This document shows, in pieces, positions 1 to 8,904 of a stretch of DNA of 36,719 nt (positions are counted from its first letter, which is position 1; each line of letters opens with the position of its first letter). Position numbers and translations under genes: made by a program. The stretch comes from Comamonadaceae bacterium (GTDB lineage: Bacteria > Pseudomonadota > Gammaproteobacteria > Burkholderiales > Burkholderiaceae_C). The stretch lies in NCBI GenBank assembly GCA_947452725.1, contig CANGEG010000003.1, positions 1 to 36,719 of the forward strand, written 5' to 3'. The notes under the pieces are model-generated. The model was not told where the DNA came from. It was given only the letters and a program-made list of their open reading frames with translations, and did not search any database.

Positions 1-1
1 C

Positions 2-532
2 GTCGGCAACGTCATCATGCACGGCAAAGACCCCATGGTCGTGCTGCGCACCGAATACCAACGTGGCGGCCGTGGCTCGTCCACCGTGCGCATGAAGCTC
101 AAAAGCCTGATTGCCAACTTCGGCACTGAAGTGGTATTCCGCGCCGATGACAAAATGGACCAAGTCATTCTGGACAAGAAAGACTGCACCTACACCTACT
201 TTGCTGATCCGATGTATGTCTGTATGGACGCCGACTTCAACCAATACGAAGTCGAAGCGACCAACATGGGTGACGCCCTGAACTACCTCGAAGACGGTAT
301 GGAACTCGAAGTGGTGTTCTACAACGAGAAAGCCATCTCAGTGGAATTGCCCACCAGCGTGGTGCGCGAGATCACTTGGACTGAGCCCGCCGTCAAAGGC
401 GATACATCAGGCAAAGTCATGAAGCCGGCCAAAATCGCCACCGGCCTAGAAGTGCCTGTACCTTTGTTTGTTGCCCAAGGCGACAAGATCGAAATCGACA
501 CCCGCACAGGCGAATACCGCAAACGCGTGTGA
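2..532 (+). CDS. efp: Elongation factor P (5' end outside window)
   Basis: EF-P binds between the P and E sites of the ribosome and relieves stalling at polyproline stretches. The frame is open to the left edge (VGNVI before the first visible Met), so about a dozen N-terminal residues are missing and the Met at 17 is internal. The KOW-like domain I is followed by the two OB-fold domains, ending in the family C-terminus [12 protein letters not shown]...[12 protein letters not shown]. The domain I tip reads RGGRGSS, so arginine replaces the lysine of E. coli. In the known EarP branch this Arg is rhamnosylated, so an earP gene is expected nearby, probably just upstream. A strong terminator follows the stop codon. 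Confidence 0.97.
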   Translation, partial: VGNVIMHGKDPMVVLRTEYQRGGRGSSTVRMKLKSLIANFGTEVVFRADDKMDQVILDKKDCTYTYFADPMYVCMDADFNQYEVEATNMGDALNYLEDGMELEVVFYNEKAISVELPTSVVREITWTEPAVKGDTSGKVMKPAKIATGLEVPVPLFVAQGDKIEIDTRTGEYRKRV

Positions 533-553
533 TCGCTTAACGATCACGGCAAT

Positions 554-580
554 AGGCTCCTGAAGGGAGCCTTTTTTCTT
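554..580 (+). terminator. Rho-independent terminator of efp
   Basis: The 7-bp stem AGGCTCC/GGAGCCT with a 5-base loop (TGAAG) is followed by a T-rich tract. It begins about 20 bases after the efp stop and separates efp from the LOG-family gene. Confidence 0.9.
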
Positions 581-640
581 GCTGCCGATCGCTTTAAACG
601 GCTTGACTGGATCACTGCCGATTTGATCCACAATGCGCCT

Positions 641-1510
641 ATGCAATCCACACAAGACATTAAAGACTCCCCCTTGGCCGACGCGTGGGCTGAGCTACAA
701 GCGCACGCGGCCGCCGGCGAGCCATTGGAGCCCAATGCCTATCGCCTGGCTTTTGCAGATCCTGAGTTTTTACTTCGCCGCGAAGCGCGAGGAATTCGGT
801 TTCAGCTGGAAATGCTCAAGCCCGATCTTGACCAAACCGCGGCCGGCGTCGAGCACACCGTGGTGGTGTTTGGTAGCGCCCGCTTTGCATCCATGGAGAC
901 GGCGCAAGGGCAAATGGCCAGGGCTAAAAGCAGCGTTGACCCACAGGCTTTGAAAAAGGCCCAACAAGTCCTGCGCGGCGCGGCGTACTATGAACATGCC
1001 AGAGCCTTTGCGCGACATGTCTCTGAAGGTTGCAAGGCCATGCCGCCGGCTGAGCGCTTGTATATTTGCACAGGCGGCGGCCCCGGCATCATGGAGGCAG
1101 CCAATCGCGGTGCACATGACGTTGGCGCACCGTCTGTTGCGCTGAACATTGCGCTGCCCCATGAGCAAGTGGCGAACCCCTATGTAACACCCAATCTGAG
1201 TTTCAAGTTTCATTACTTTGCACTACGCAAAATGCATTTCATGATGCGCGCAAAAGCTTTGCTGGCTTTTCCTGGTGGCTTTGGCACGCTAGACGAATTG
1301 TTTGAAATCCTGACCTTGGTGCAAACACACAAAGCCAAGCCTGTGCCAATTTTGCTGTTTGGCACAGATTACTGGACGCGTCTGATCAACTTCCAAGCAT
1401 TGGTGGACGAAGGCACGATCATGCAAGAGGATTTGGATCTGTTCCACTACGTGAACGATGCACAGCAAGCCTGGGCGGTGATTCGCGATTTCTATCAGCT
1501 CGGGGGCTGA
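641..1510 (+). CDS. LOG family (TIGR00730-type) Rossmann-fold protein
   Basis: This 289-residue protein belongs to the LOG / 'lysine decarboxylase-like' family. Characterised members are nucleoside 5'-monophosphate phosphoribohydrolases, such as cytokinin-activating enzymes. The central region VVVFGSARF starts the Rossmann fold, and GGGPGIMEAANRGA and FPGGFGTLDELFE are the nucleotide-binding and catalytic signatures. At about 290 residues it is one of the larger LOG forms, with a roughly 75-residue N-terminal extension and a spacer helix. The ORF track begins at a TTG (623). I prefer ATG 641, although neither has a clear Shine-Dalgarno sequence. The physiological substrate cannot be read from sequence. 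It converges on the MFS gene, 18 bases away. Confidence 0.9.
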   Translation: MQSTQDIKDSPLADAWAELQAHAAAGEPLEPNAYRLAFADPEFLLRREARGIRFQLEMLKPDLDQTAAGVEHTVVVFGSARFASMETAQGQMARAKSSVDPQALKKAQQVLRGAAYYEHARAFARHVSEGCKAMPPAERLYICTGGGPGIMEAANRGAHDVGAPSVALNIALPHEQVANPYVTPNLSFKFHYFALRKMHFMMRAKALLAFPGGFGTLDELFEILTLVQTHKAKPVPILLFGTDYWTRLINFQALVDEGTIMQEDLDLFHYVNDAQQAWAVIRDFYQLGG

Positions 1511-1528
1511 ACGCATCAACCCGAGTTG

Positions 1529-2704
1529 TTAGTGCGAACCAGGCCTGGGGCGCAGATACCAGGCCGAACGCGAGCCCACACCGACCACCAAGCCCACCAC
1601 CCAAAACACGGGGCCAATGCCGGCCAGAGCCCCCGCAGCGCCAAAAAGCATAGGCATCAACACGCTGGACGCGTTAACTGACATCAACCTCAGGCCCACC
1701 GCCTCGCCCTGCCGGTGCACGGGTGTGATTTGGTGCAAGGTGCTCATGATCATTGGCTGCACAACGCCCAAGGTAAAGCCCAACAAAATGGAGCACACCC
1801 CCATGGTCCAAGGCGATTTGGTAAATGGGTAGATCATGAAAATCAAGGCCGTGACCGCCATAGCCAAGGTCAAAATGCGGAATTCTTCTAAATGCCGGAC
1901 CACCGAAGGTAAAGCGATCCGAACCAGGGCTGCGGCCACCGCAAAGGCACCCAAGATGAAACCAATCACCGAAGCGCTAAGACCTCGCTCATGACCCAGT
2001 ATGGGCACAACAAAGGTGTGCACATCCCAGCAAGACGAGAGCATCCAATTGACCAAAAGCAAGCGCTGCATCAACGGCTCGCGCAGGAGGTCAAACGCAC
2101 CGTGCCGCCCGGCATCAGGGTGCGGTGTTTCAATAGGCAACTCTTGCACCTTACGAATGCACAACCAAGTGCCCAATGGCAGCAAGCTCATCAGCGCAAA
2201 GGCTGCGCGAAACCCGGTGGAGTCAGCCGCCACACTGCCCGCATGGTCAATCAGCAAGCCTGCCGCCATGGGGCCCATGAAGTTGGACACAGCCGGCCCA
2301 ATCGACAACCAGCTGAAAGATTCTTTCAAGTGAGCAGGATCTCGCGCTGAGCGACCCACATGGCGCTGCAAAGCGATCACTGCCAAACCAGTGGCGCCAC
2401 CAGTCATTAAGGCACTGACACACAATGTGGCAAAACTGGGCCACAGCGCAGACTGGCCCGCGCCAACAACGGCGATCCCAATGCTCCAACGCATCGGTTT
2501 TTTAAGGCCATGGCGATCCGTGTAGCGCCCAGCCGGGATCGCCATAAACACCTGAGTCAACGCAAACAAGGCCAACAAAACGCCCACAGACCAGGCGCTG
2601 TAACCATCACGTAGCGCCATCAGCGGCGTGGCCATGCGCATGCCTGTCATGCATGCGTGCAAAAAAATTTGGCCCGTGACAAGGCGCAGCAGTGCAGTCT
2701 TCAT
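1529..2704 (-). CDS. MFS transporter
   Basis: A 391-residue, strongly hydrophobic protein with about 11-12 membrane segments and the MFS loop 2-3 signature GRYTDRHGLKK after the second helix. It sits in the inner membrane, and the substrate cannot be predicted. Its ATG overlaps the rmuC stop codon (ATGA, 2701-2704), so it is probably translationally coupled and is the last gene of the long minus-strand run. The function shared with rmuC, if any, is unknown. It ends close to, and convergent with, the LOG-family gene. Confidence 0.85.
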   Translation of the reverse strand: MKTALLRLVTGQIFLHACMTGMRMATPLMALRDGYSAWSVGVLLALFALTQVFMAIPAGRYTDRHGLKKPMRWSIGIAVVGAGQSALWPSFATLCVSALMTGGATGLAVIALQRHVGRSARDPAHLKESFSWLSIGPAVSNFMGPMAAGLLIDHAGSVAADSTGFRAAFALMSLLPLGTWLCIRKVQELPIETPHPDAGRHGAFDLLREPLMQRLLLVNWMLSSCWDVHTFVVPILGHERGLSASVIGFILGAFAVAAALVRIALPSVVRHLEEFRILTLAMAVTALIFMIYPFTKSPWTMGVCSILLGFTLGVVQPMIMSTLHQITPVHRQGEAVGLRLMSVNASSVLMPMLFGAAGALAGIGPVFWVVGLVVGVGSRSAWYLRPRPGSH

Positions 2705-4101
2705 CTCTCGAGTTCGGCCGCGTCAAGCGGCGTATCCGCTGCAGAAGTGGGCAACAAGACACCGGCTTGGGCATCTGGCAAAGCATCCACTGTACGAAGC
2801 GCGCGGTGCATCACATTGCTGCGGCTTTGCGCTTTGTCCAGCGTATTCAGTACGGTTTGGGTTTGCTCTTTCACCTTGGCCAGTACATCGCCAAACTTGC
2901 CGAACTCGGTTTTAACAGCGCCCAACACCTGCCACACTTCGCTGGAACGCTTTTCAAGCGCCAGTGTGCGAAAACCCATTTGCAAGGAATTGAGCATGGC
3001 CATCAAAGTGGTCGGGCCAGAGAGGGTAATGCGGTGGTCGCGCTGCAGCGACTCCATCAAACCCGGACGGCGCAAGACCTCGGCATACAAGCCTTCGGTT
3101 GGCAAAAACATGACAGCAAAATCGGTGGTGTACGGTGGAGCAAGATATTTCTCGGCGATGGATTTGGCCTCCAATCGCACTCGCACTTCCAGCGCTTTAC
3201 TGGCCAGATCGGCCTGCACCGCATCGGCGCGGCTTTGCGCGTCAAGCAACCGCTCGTAGTCTTCGTTGGGAAACTTCGCGTCGATTGGCAACCACACGGG
3301 CTGGCCATCGTCGGAACGACCCGGCAAGCGGATGGCAAAGTCAACCCTGTTCTTACTGCCAGGAATGGTCTCGTGTTGGGTCGCATACTGATCGGGCGCG
3401 AGCACTTGCTCCAGCAAGGAGGCCAATTGCGCCTCGCCAAACATGCCGCGGGTTTTGACGTTGGTCAGCAGGTGCTTTAAATCGCCCACGCCCTGCGCCA
3501 AAGTATTCATTTCGCCCAGGCCTTTGTGCACTTGCTCTAAGCGGTCAGCCACTTGTTTGAAACTCTCGCCCAAGCGTGCGTGCAAAGTAGCTTGCAGTTT
3601 CTCATCCACCGTCTGGCGCATCTCATCGAGCTTGCTGGTATTGCTTTGCTGCAACTGGGCAAGCTGTGTCTCCAGCGTGCCGCGCATTTCAGTCAAGCGT
3701 CGCGCATTGGACTCGGACAGCGTTTGCACTTGCTGAGTCAGCGTGTCAGACAGCGTTTTTTGAAGTAAACCCAGTTGTTGTGCAAACGCATCCATCTGAC
3801 TGTTTTGCGTGCGGGTGGCTTCAGCGCTTTGCTGCATAAGAGTTTGCTGAAATGTCGCCAAAGTTTGCATCATCTCTTGTCTATCACCACGTGCTGACTC
3901 CTGGATCTCGGTGCGCAGTTCACGCTCCAGTCGCTCACTGCTACTGGCTATGGTTTGTTGCAATTGCTGCGTTTGCTGCTGGGCTTGCTGCGCCTGCTCT
4001 GCACTGTGGTGAGCGTTATGTCGTGTGAGCCACAAAACCACCCAAGCGAGAAGATTCAGGCTGCCCAAAGCCAGCAGCAGCCAGATCATCCATTCAGCCA
4101 T
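2701..4101 (-). CDS. rmuC: DNA recombination protein RmuC
   Basis: RmuC limits rearrangements at inverted repeats and resembles a nuclease. This 466-residue protein has an N-terminal membrane anchor (about residues 4-25). A long Gln-rich coiled coil follows (about 30-210), then the RmuC domain with RVDFAIRLPG and VWLPIDAKFPNEDYERL, whose D-x-K resembles PD-(D/E)XK nuclease cores. The length is typical of the family. The start overlaps the stop of the dehydrogenase gene by one base (TGATG), and its own stop overlaps the MFS start. Translational coupling along this run is therefore likely. Confidence 0.95.
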   Translation of the reverse strand: MAEWMIWLLLALGSLNLLAWVVLWLTRHNAHHSAEQAQQAQQQTQQLQQTIASSSERLERELRTEIQESARGDRQEMMQTLATFQQTLMQQSAEATRTQNSQMDAFAQQLGLLQKTLSDTLTQQVQTLSESNARRLTEMRGTLETQLAQLQQSNTSKLDEMRQTVDEKLQATLHARLGESFKQVADRLEQVHKGLGEMNTLAQGVGDLKHLLTNVKTRGMFGEAQLASLLEQVLAPDQYATQHETIPGSKNRVDFAIRLPGRSDDGQPVWLPIDAKFPNEDYERLLDAQSRADAVQADLASKALEVRVRLEAKSIAEKYLAPPYTTDFAVMFLPTEGLYAEVLRRPGLMESLQRDHRITLSGPTTLMAMLNSLQMGFRTLALEKRSSEVWQVLGAVKTEFGKFGDVLAKVKEQTQTVLNTLDKAQSRSNVMHRALRTVDALPDAQAGVLLPTSAADTPLDAAELER

Positions 4102-5084
4102 CAGCGACTGACAGCCAAGGTGTTGAGCGGGGTCAGCGCTTTGCCATGCGTGAGATAAGCAATTAGGTTGTCGGCCGCCAACTGGGCCATGGCCTTGCGA
4201 GTTTTGAAAGTGGCACTAGCAATGTGGGGCGTCAGCACCACATTGGGCACGGTGAGCAAGGCAGGATTCAACGCGGGCTCGCCTTCAAAAACGTCCAGCC
4301 CAGCGCCGGCAATGCGCCGCTCTTTCAGTGCTTGGGCGAGGGCCGCATCGTCCACAATACCGCCGCGCGCAATGTTTACCAAGGTGGCGGTAGGCTTCAT
4401 CAAGGCCAGCTCGGCTGCGCCGATGGTGTGATGCGACTCGGCGCTATAGGGCACGACCAACATCACATGGTCTGCGGTTTGCAGCAGCTCTTGTTTGGAC
4501 ACATAACGCGCACCGCATTGCGCCTCCAGCTCCGGGCTCAAATGTGAGCGGTTGTTATAGAGCACCTGCATGCCAAAGCCGTGAGCGGCGCGCCGCGCAA
4601 TGCCTTGACCAATGCGGCCCATGCCAATGATGCCCAACGTGGAGCCATGGACTTCGGCGCCTGCAAACATGTCATAGCGCCAGTTCTTCCACAAGCCGGC
4701 GCGCACATAGTGCTCGCTCTCGGTGATGCGCCGGGCCGTGGCCATGAGCAGGGCAAAGCCAAAGTCGGCGGTGGTTTCAGTCAACACGTCCGGCGTGTTG
4801 GTAGCCTGCACCCCAGCGGCGGTCATGGCCGCAATGTCAAAATTGTTGTAGCCCACGGCCATATTGGCCACCACTTTCAAGTCGGGGCAAGCCGCCAGCA
4901 AGGCCGAGTCAATGCGCTCGGTGCCTGTGGTTATAGCGCCCGCTTGACCCTGCAACTTGGCAGCTAATTCGGCCGGCGAAAATAAGGCATCGGCTTGGTT
5001 GTCGATCACCACAAAATGTGAACGCAGGTTGTCCAAGACTTCATCAAAAACAGGGCGGCCAACAAAGACGGAGGGTTTCATCAC
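4101..5084 (-). CDS. D-isomer-specific 2-hydroxyacid dehydrogenase
   Basis: A 327-residue NAD(P)-dependent enzyme that interconverts 2-oxoacids and D-2-hydroxyacids. The closest known roles are glyoxylate/hydroxypyruvate reductase (GhrB/GyaR-like). The coenzyme domain contains GIIGMGRIGQGIARR (GxGxxG). The catalytic Arg lies in NIARGGIVDD, the Glu in FEGEPA and the His in LTPHIASAT. The N-terminus begins MKPSVFVGRPVFDEVL. Substrate preference is not resolvable, so I give no symbol. It lies 18 bases after the antiporter gene and overlaps rmuC by one base. Confidence 0.93.
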   Translation of the reverse strand: MMKPSVFVGRPVFDEVLDNLRSHFVVIDNQADALFSPAELAAKLQGQAGAITTGTERIDSALLAACPDLKVVANMAVGYNNFDIAAMTAAGVQATNTPDVLTETTADFGFALLMATARRITESEHYVRAGLWKNWRYDMFAGAEVHGSTLGIIGMGRIGQGIARRAAHGFGMQVLYNNRSHLSPELEAQCGARYVSKQELLQTADHVMLVVPYSAESHHTIGAAELALMKPTATLVNIARGGIVDDAALAQALKERRIAGAGLDVFEGEPALNPALLTVPNVVLTPHIASATFKTRKAMAQLAADNLIAYLTHGKALTPLNTLAVSR

Positions 5085-5102
5085 AATTCTCTTTTCAAGG
5101 TA

Positions 5103-6434
5103 TCAGTCGGCCATCTGCAGTTTGCGCGCCCACCAAGGGGTCACAGCAGGCAGCAGAGTCAAAGTCCAAATCACCACCCAAGCCGTCAACGACATGAGTT
5201 GCGTCATTTCGGGGAACTGCGCCACAGTGATCACGGCCAAAACCACCGGAATCACACCAGTTTCGCGCACAGCGCATAAAAACAATTTTTCTTTGAAGCT
5301 AACGCCCGTGAGCGCCAACGACAGCATCACTGCCAGCGGCCTTGCCACCACAATGAACAAGGCTGCAATCGCCAAGCCCAGCCACAAGGTATGCGACAGA
5401 TTTGCCAACGACACGAAAGGCCCGACCATCATGAAAATCGTAGGCTTGGCCACGCTTTCTATCTTGGACTCCATGTTATGCAATAGAGTTTTAAATTCGG
5501 GTGAGCCATGGTTGAAGTTTCCCAGCAGCCCCACAATGAAGGCAGCCAAAAATCCGTTGCCATGCATGGCCTGCGCCAGCACAAAGGTCATGAGTGGCAC
5601 CACCAAGACCACGGCAAAGTCGTAACTATGCTCGGCTTGTTCATTGGCAAAGCGCCGCGCCTTGTAGCGTTCAAACACCGCCACGCCCATCCAGCCGATC
5701 ATCCCCGCCAACGCGCCGAAGAAAAATTGTTGACCCAGCATCAGCAGGTTGTCGGCGCTGAGTAAGCCCTCGGCCAGCCCGGCTAAGCTGCCAAGCTGGG
5801 CGCCGGTCAGCGCCATGGCCACTACGGCTGCAGTAAAAATAGCTCCCACCGCGTCGTTCAGGGCGCTTTCGGCCACCGCCAAATTAGACACTCGGGTGTA
5901 TTCAGGTTTGAAAATCAATGGCTTGAGAGTCGGAATCAAAGCCGCTGGATCGGTGGAGCCCAATATGGCCGCGAGCAAAGCCGCTGTTTTACCGTCAAGT
6001 CCCAATAACATCAACAGCGGAAACATGACAATAAAGGTGATGAAATACCCCAGCACGGCAATCATTACGGTGGGGTAGGCAATTTTCAAAAAGTCCTTGC
6101 GCTCGATCTCGTCCCCACCCGACTTCAAGATGATGGCCGCCAAGGCCGTGCACACGACCACCGATAAGGTCAACTCCACCGACAAAGGCGCCAAAGCGTC
6201 GTGCAACACAATGCCCGCCAGCAATTGCAGGGTAAAACTGGGAAACACCGTCGCCTCCGCCGCTTTGCTGCACGCCCAGCCAAATACCAAAAACAAACTC
6301 AGGCACCACAGTGAAGTCGCAATCGCAGACTCGGCCCCACCTGCATGGCCCAAGTGTTGGAGCAACGTGGGGGAGACAGAATTGACCAGCGCAGCCAGCG
6401 CCAGCAGTAATCCGATTTTCAAATAATTGATCAT
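5103..6434 (-). CDS. Cation:proton antiporter (CPA-type, Na+/H+ exchanger family)
   Basis: A 443-residue inner-membrane protein with about 12 hydrophobic segments. GSTDPAALIPTL and ESALNDAVGAIF match the conserved ion-binding helices of the Na+/H+ exchanger superfamily (compare ESLLND in CPA1 members). It probably exchanges Na+ or K+ for H+ in pH and ion homeostasis, but ion specificity cannot be seen. There is no C-terminal TrkA/RCK regulatory domain. The start lies 2 bases after the pncB stop, so the two are very likely in one operon and coupled. Confidence 0.9.
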   Translation of the reverse strand: MINYLKIGLLLALAALVNSVSPTLLQHLGHAGGAESAIATSLWCLSLFLVFGWACSKAAEATVFPSFTLQLLAGIVLHDALAPLSVELTLSVVVCTALAAIILKSGGDEIERKDFLKIAYPTVMIAVLGYFITFIVMFPLLMLLGLDGKTAALLAAILGSTDPAALIPTLKPLIFKPEYTRVSNLAVAESALNDAVGAIFTAAVVAMALTGAQLGSLAGLAEGLLSADNLLMLGQQFFFGALAGMIGWMGVAVFERYKARRFANEQAEHSYDFAVVLVVPLMTFVLAQAMHGNGFLAAFIVGLLGNFNHGSPEFKTLLHNMESKIESVAKPTIFMMVGPFVSLANLSHTLWLGLAIAALFIVVARPLAVMLSLALTGVSFKEKLFLCAVRETGVIPVVLAVITVAQFPEMTQLMSLTAWVVIWTLTLLPAVTPWWARKLQMAD

Positions 6435-6436
6435 GT

Positions 6437-7621
6437 TCAGGCAGGTTGCTCGATCTCAAACACCTGGCGCAAATAGGCCAGGTATTTCTCGTCATCGCAC
6501 ATCCCCTTGCCCGGCGAGTCGGACAACTTGGCCACGGGTTGGCCGTTGCAGCGGGTCATTTTGATCACGATTTGCAGCGGCTCATAGCCCACATCGTTGG
6601 TCAGGTTGGTGCCGATGCCAAAAGCCAATTGGCAACGGCCGCTGAATTGGCGAAACAATTCAATCGTGCGAGGCACCGTCAAACCATCGCTAAAAATCAG
6701 CGTTTTGGTGCGGGGATCGACCCGGTTGTTGCTGTAATGCGCGATCATGCGTTCGCCCCAGGCAAACGGATCTCCGCTGTCGTGACGTGCGCCATCAAAC
6801 AGCTTGCAAAAATACAAATCAAAGTCTCGCAAAAAGGCGTTAAAACCATACACATCGCTCAGTGCGATTCCCAAGTCACCGCGGTATTCACGCGCCCAAG
6901 ACTCAAATGCAAACACTTGGCTGTCGCGCAAGCGAGGCCCCAAAGCTTGAGCCGCTTGCAAATACTCGTGTGCCATGGTGCCCAGCGGTGTCAGGCCCAG
7001 CAGATAGGCGAAATACACATTACTCGTGCCGGCCAATTGACCGGTGGGGCCGGTGCCCAAGCGGCCCGCCAAGACGCGCAAAATTTCTTCGTGCCAGGCA
7101 CGTGAAAAGCGGCGACGTGTTCCGTAATCGGCAATTTTGAGCGCCTCCAGTCCTTGAACCTGCAGTTGCGCAATTTTGGTATCTAGGCGCTGGCGCCCGC
7201 CCTGCAAATTTGGCACTTTTTGCGTGTTTCGAAAGTACACCTCGTTGACGATGGCCAGCACCGGAATTTCAAACAAGATGGTGTGCAGCCAAGGCCCTTG
7301 GATCGTGATCTCCAACTCACCCGAGGGTAAAGGCGTGATCTTGACGCATTTTTCGTTCAGCTTGAAGATGCCCAAAAAGTCGACAAAGTCACTCTTGATA
7401 AAACGCAGCGAGCGCAGGTAGTGGAGCTCAGATTCTTTAAACCTCAAGCTGCACAGCGATTTGATTTCATCGCGAATTTCGTCGGCATACGGAGCCAAGT
7501 TCACGCCAGGGTTACGGCACTTGAAACGGTACTCGACTTGTGCACCCGGAAACTGATGCAAGACCACCTGCATCATGGTGAACTTGTAAAGGTCGGTGTC
7601 CAGCAAACTGGTGATGATCAT
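6437..7621 (-). CDS. pncB: Nicotinate phosphoribosyltransferase
   Basis: PncB makes nicotinate mononucleotide from nicotinate and PRPP with ATP hydrolysis, the entry step of NAD salvage. The 394 residues match the bacterial enzyme (about 400). The N-terminus has [13 protein letters not shown]. The phosphoacceptor His is in [28 protein letters not shown] and [11 protein letters not shown] are family hallmarks of the phosphoribosyl-binding half. Its start is 87 bases after the nitroreductase stop with no convincing terminator between, so it may share the upstream transcript or have its own promoter. Confidence 0.96.
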   Translation of the reverse strand: MIITSLLDTDLYKFTMMQVVLHQFPGAQVEYRFKCRNPGVNLAPYADEIRDEIKSLCSLRFKESELHYLRSLRFIKSDFVDFLGIFKLNEKCVKITPLPSGELEITIQGPWLHTILFEIPVLAIVNEVYFRNTQKVPNLQGGRQRLDTKIAQLQVQGLEALKIADYGTRRRFSRAWHEEILRVLAGRLGTGPTGQLAGTSNVYFAYLLGLTPLGTMAHEYLQAAQALGPRLRDSQVFAFESWAREYRGDLGIALSDVYGFNAFLRDFDLYFCKLFDGARHDSGDPFAWGERMIAHYSNNRVDPRTKTLIFSDGLTVPRTIELFRQFSGRCQLAFGIGTNLTNDVGYEPLQIVIKMTRCNGQPVAKLSDSPGKGMCDDEKYLAYLRQVFEIEQPA

Positions 7622-7708
7622 GGGCGGTAGAGGGGGCAGTTTGATCGAGTGTAAGGCAAGACCCCGCCCCCGCTCACAAGGGTTTTCAGCCTCAGAGGCT
7701 GACGTCGG

Positions 7709-8446
7709 TTACTCCACCCAGTGCGTGAATGATTCAGCGTCCACCCGCGTAGTTTTAAAGGTATTGACCAGCGCCGACTCGTCGGCATAACCCAGGGCCA
7801 TGCCGCAAACCAGCATCTCGCTTTCCCCCGCACCGATGTGGGGCAAAATGATTTTGGCAAAATTGTTCCAGGCCGCTTGAGGGCAAGTGTGTAGGCCCCG
7901 CGCCCGCGCCGCCACCATGATGCTTTGCAAAAACATGCCAAAGTCGAGCAAGCTGCCCCGGCCCATAACTCGATCTATGGTGAACATCAAGCCTACCGGC
8001 GCATCAAAAAACTTGAAATTGCGTTGGTGCTGGGCATGCATTTTGTCTCGATCACCCTTGCCAATACCGAGCACGCCATACAAACCAAACCCACATTCGC
8101 GGCGGCGATCGATATAGGGGCTGACCCATTGGGTCGGGTAATAGTCGTACGCCTCGGCGTACTCTTGAGCAAGAGCAGGTTTGGCGACCAACAAATCATG
8201 CGCGGCACACACCTGAGTCACCAGGGCATCGCGAGGCTGGCCTTGCAGCACATACACATTCCAGGGCTGAGTGTTGGTGCCGCTGGGCGCGCGAGCGGCC
8301 ACACGCAAGATGTCTTCCAACACCACGCGCTCAACGGGACGGGGCAGGTAAGCGCGGGCAGAAAAACGGCTTTCGATGGCTGCGTCTACGCTGGCTGGAT
8401 CCTGAATGAGGGTGCTGACTTGGGGTGTTTTTAACTCTGTGTTCAT
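7709..8446 (-). CDS. Nitroreductase family flavoprotein
   Basis: A 245-residue FMN-dependent NAD(P)H oxidoreductase of the nitroreductase fold. The N-terminal FMN-binding segment is SRFSARAYLPRP followed by AARAPSGTNTQPW. DFGMFLQSIMVAARARGL is the dimer-interface and flavin region, and LVCGMALGYAD lies near the C-terminus. Family members reduce nitroaromatics, quinones or flavins, and the native substrate is unknown. The ATG overlaps the thioesterase stop (ATGA), which argues for an HDAC-like/thioesterase/nitroreductase operon. Confidence 0.92.
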   Translation of the reverse strand: MNTELKTPQVSTLIQDPASVDAAIESRFSARAYLPRPVERVVLEDILRVAARAPSGTNTQPWNVYVLQGQPRDALVTQVCAAHDLLVAKPALAQEYAEAYDYYPTQWVSPYIDRRRECGFGLYGVLGIGKGDRDKMHAQHQRNFKFFDAPVGLMFTIDRVMGRGSLLDFGMFLQSIMVAARARGLHTCPQAAWNNFAKIILPHIGAGESEMLVCGMALGYADESALVNTFKTTRVDAESFTHWVE

Positions 8447-8904
8447 TTGAGTGTTTCCAAAACGGTTTGAAATTCGGCCGACAAGGGCGAGGGGCGGCGG
8501 CTGTGACGGTCCACATAGACATGGACAAAGTGACCGCGCGCGGCGGTCATTGGCTCGCCATAGGCAAACAGGCCGACTTCGTAACGCACGCTGGAGGTGC
8601 CTTGGTGCGCAACCCGAATGCCAGCCTCAATAGTTTGCGGAAAAGCCAGCGGCGCAAAGTAGTTGCACTGAGTCTCAACCACTAGGCCAATGCAGGCGCC
8701 GTTGAGGACGTCCAGCACACCTTGCTCGATCAGATAAGCATTCACCGCGGTGTCAAACCAGCTGTAGTAAACGACGTTATTCACGTGACCGTAAGCATCG
8801 TTGTCCATCCAGCGGGTGGTGATGGTGCGAAACACCGGATACGCCGAACGCGGCAAGGGTTGGGGTTTGGACGGGGCTGATGAGGGGGGCATGTTCGCGG
8901 TCAT
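8443..8904 (-). CDS. Acyl-CoA thioesterase (hotdog fold, 4HBT family)
   Basis: A 153-residue single hotdog domain related to 4-hydroxybenzoyl-CoA thioesterases and YbgC/FcbC-like proteins. It would hydrolyse an acyl-CoA thioester. The signature TTRWMDNDAYGHVNN carries the catalytic Asp region, followed by VVYYSWFDTAVN. I place the start at ATG 8904, not at the ORF-track start 9045. The 8904 ATG overlaps the upstream stop (ATGA), and the family domain begins about 25 residues later. The extra 47 residues only read through the upstream gene in another frame. The acyl chain specificity is unknown. Confidence 0.9.
   Translation of the reverse strand: MTANMPPSSAPSKPQPLPRSAYPVFRTITTRWMDNDAYGHVNNVVYYSWFDTAVNAYLIEQGVLDVLNGACIGLVVETQCNYFAPLAFPQTIEAGIRVAHQGTSSVRYEVGLFAYGEPMTAARGHFVHVYVDRHSRRPSPLSAEFQTVLETLK

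Noticed and set aside
1499-1525. CTCGGG/CCCGAG inverted repeat between the LOG and MFS genes
   Set aside because: A six-base stem with a 15-base loop and no real T-tract; too weak to call a terminator.
7680-7710. CAGCCTC-A-GAGGCTG inverted repeat between nitroreductase and pncB
   Set aside because: The loop is too short and no T-tract follows on either strand, so I do not call a terminator.
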